This document shows positions 5,287 to 5,313 of a stretch of 5,313 nucleotides of DNA, piece by piece. A program made the position numbers and the translations under genes. The stretch covers positions 1 through 5,313 of the forward strand of contig CALIJH010000109.1 of assembly GCA_938017765.1 (NCBI GenBank). The letters are read 5' to 3'. Within the stretch, counting starts at the first letter, position 1. Each line of letters starts with the position of its first letter. The notes beneath the pieces are model-generated. The model ran no database searches. It was not told the DNA's origin and saw nothing but the letters and a program-made list of their open reading frames with translations. Source of the DNA: an uncultured Leptotrichia sp. GTDB lineage: Bacteria > Fusobacteriota > Fusobacteriia > Fusobacteriales > Leptotrichiaceae.

Positions 5287-5313
5287 AGTCAAAAATAATT
5301 TTACTAACACAAA

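Noticed and set aside
5261..5292. A possible aag promoter: TTGACT (5287-5292) with TAAAAT (5261-5266) on the minus strand.
   Set aside because: The spacer is 20 bases, outside the usual 16-18, and the -10 is imperfect.

Overview
The window looks like chromosomal DNA from an AT-rich, double-membraned, non-spore-forming anaerobe of the Fusobacteriota, most likely the Leptotrichia group. The evidence is the very low GC content, strong AGGAGG-type ribosome binding sites, a FadA-like coiled-coil adhesin at the left edge, lipoproteins plus an AsmA-like protein typical of outer-membrane bacteria, and SpoVG and RqcP proteins close to the Firmicute versions. The genus is inferred from recalled family similarity; no search was run. 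All recognised genes are on the minus strand, so the window reads biologically from right to left.

Right end (5313-4464): a dyad of unknown role lies upstream of aag, a DNA-3-methyladenine glycosylase for base excision repair. Region 4463-4164 is a 300-base gap. It holds a perfect consensus sigma-70 promoter that points right, against every gene in the window, and a structured leader with a two-codon mini-ORF just before the next gene.

Middle (4163-1018): four closely spaced genes with gaps of 37, 28 and 15 bases probably form one operon. In transcription order they are a parvulin/SurA-like lipoprotein whose usual catalytic histidines are missing, a small lipoprotein with no recognisable domain, a 490-residue membrane-anchored AsmA-like coiled-coil protein (resembling TIGR03545), and rqcP, the S4-domain ribosome quality-control factor. 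The first three suggest a job in envelope or outer-membrane biogenesis. RqcP handles stalled ribosomes and may simply be co-transcribed.

Left end (1017-1): spoVG has its own promoter and a long-stem terminator. An AT-rich gap of about 360 bases follows, then the start of a FadA-like adhesin gene that runs off the left edge.

No tRNA, rRNA, CRISPR array, complete insertion sequence or phage gene was seen. The most interesting items are the uncharacterised envelope operon with its degenerate parvulin, its structured leader, and the antisense consensus promoter.
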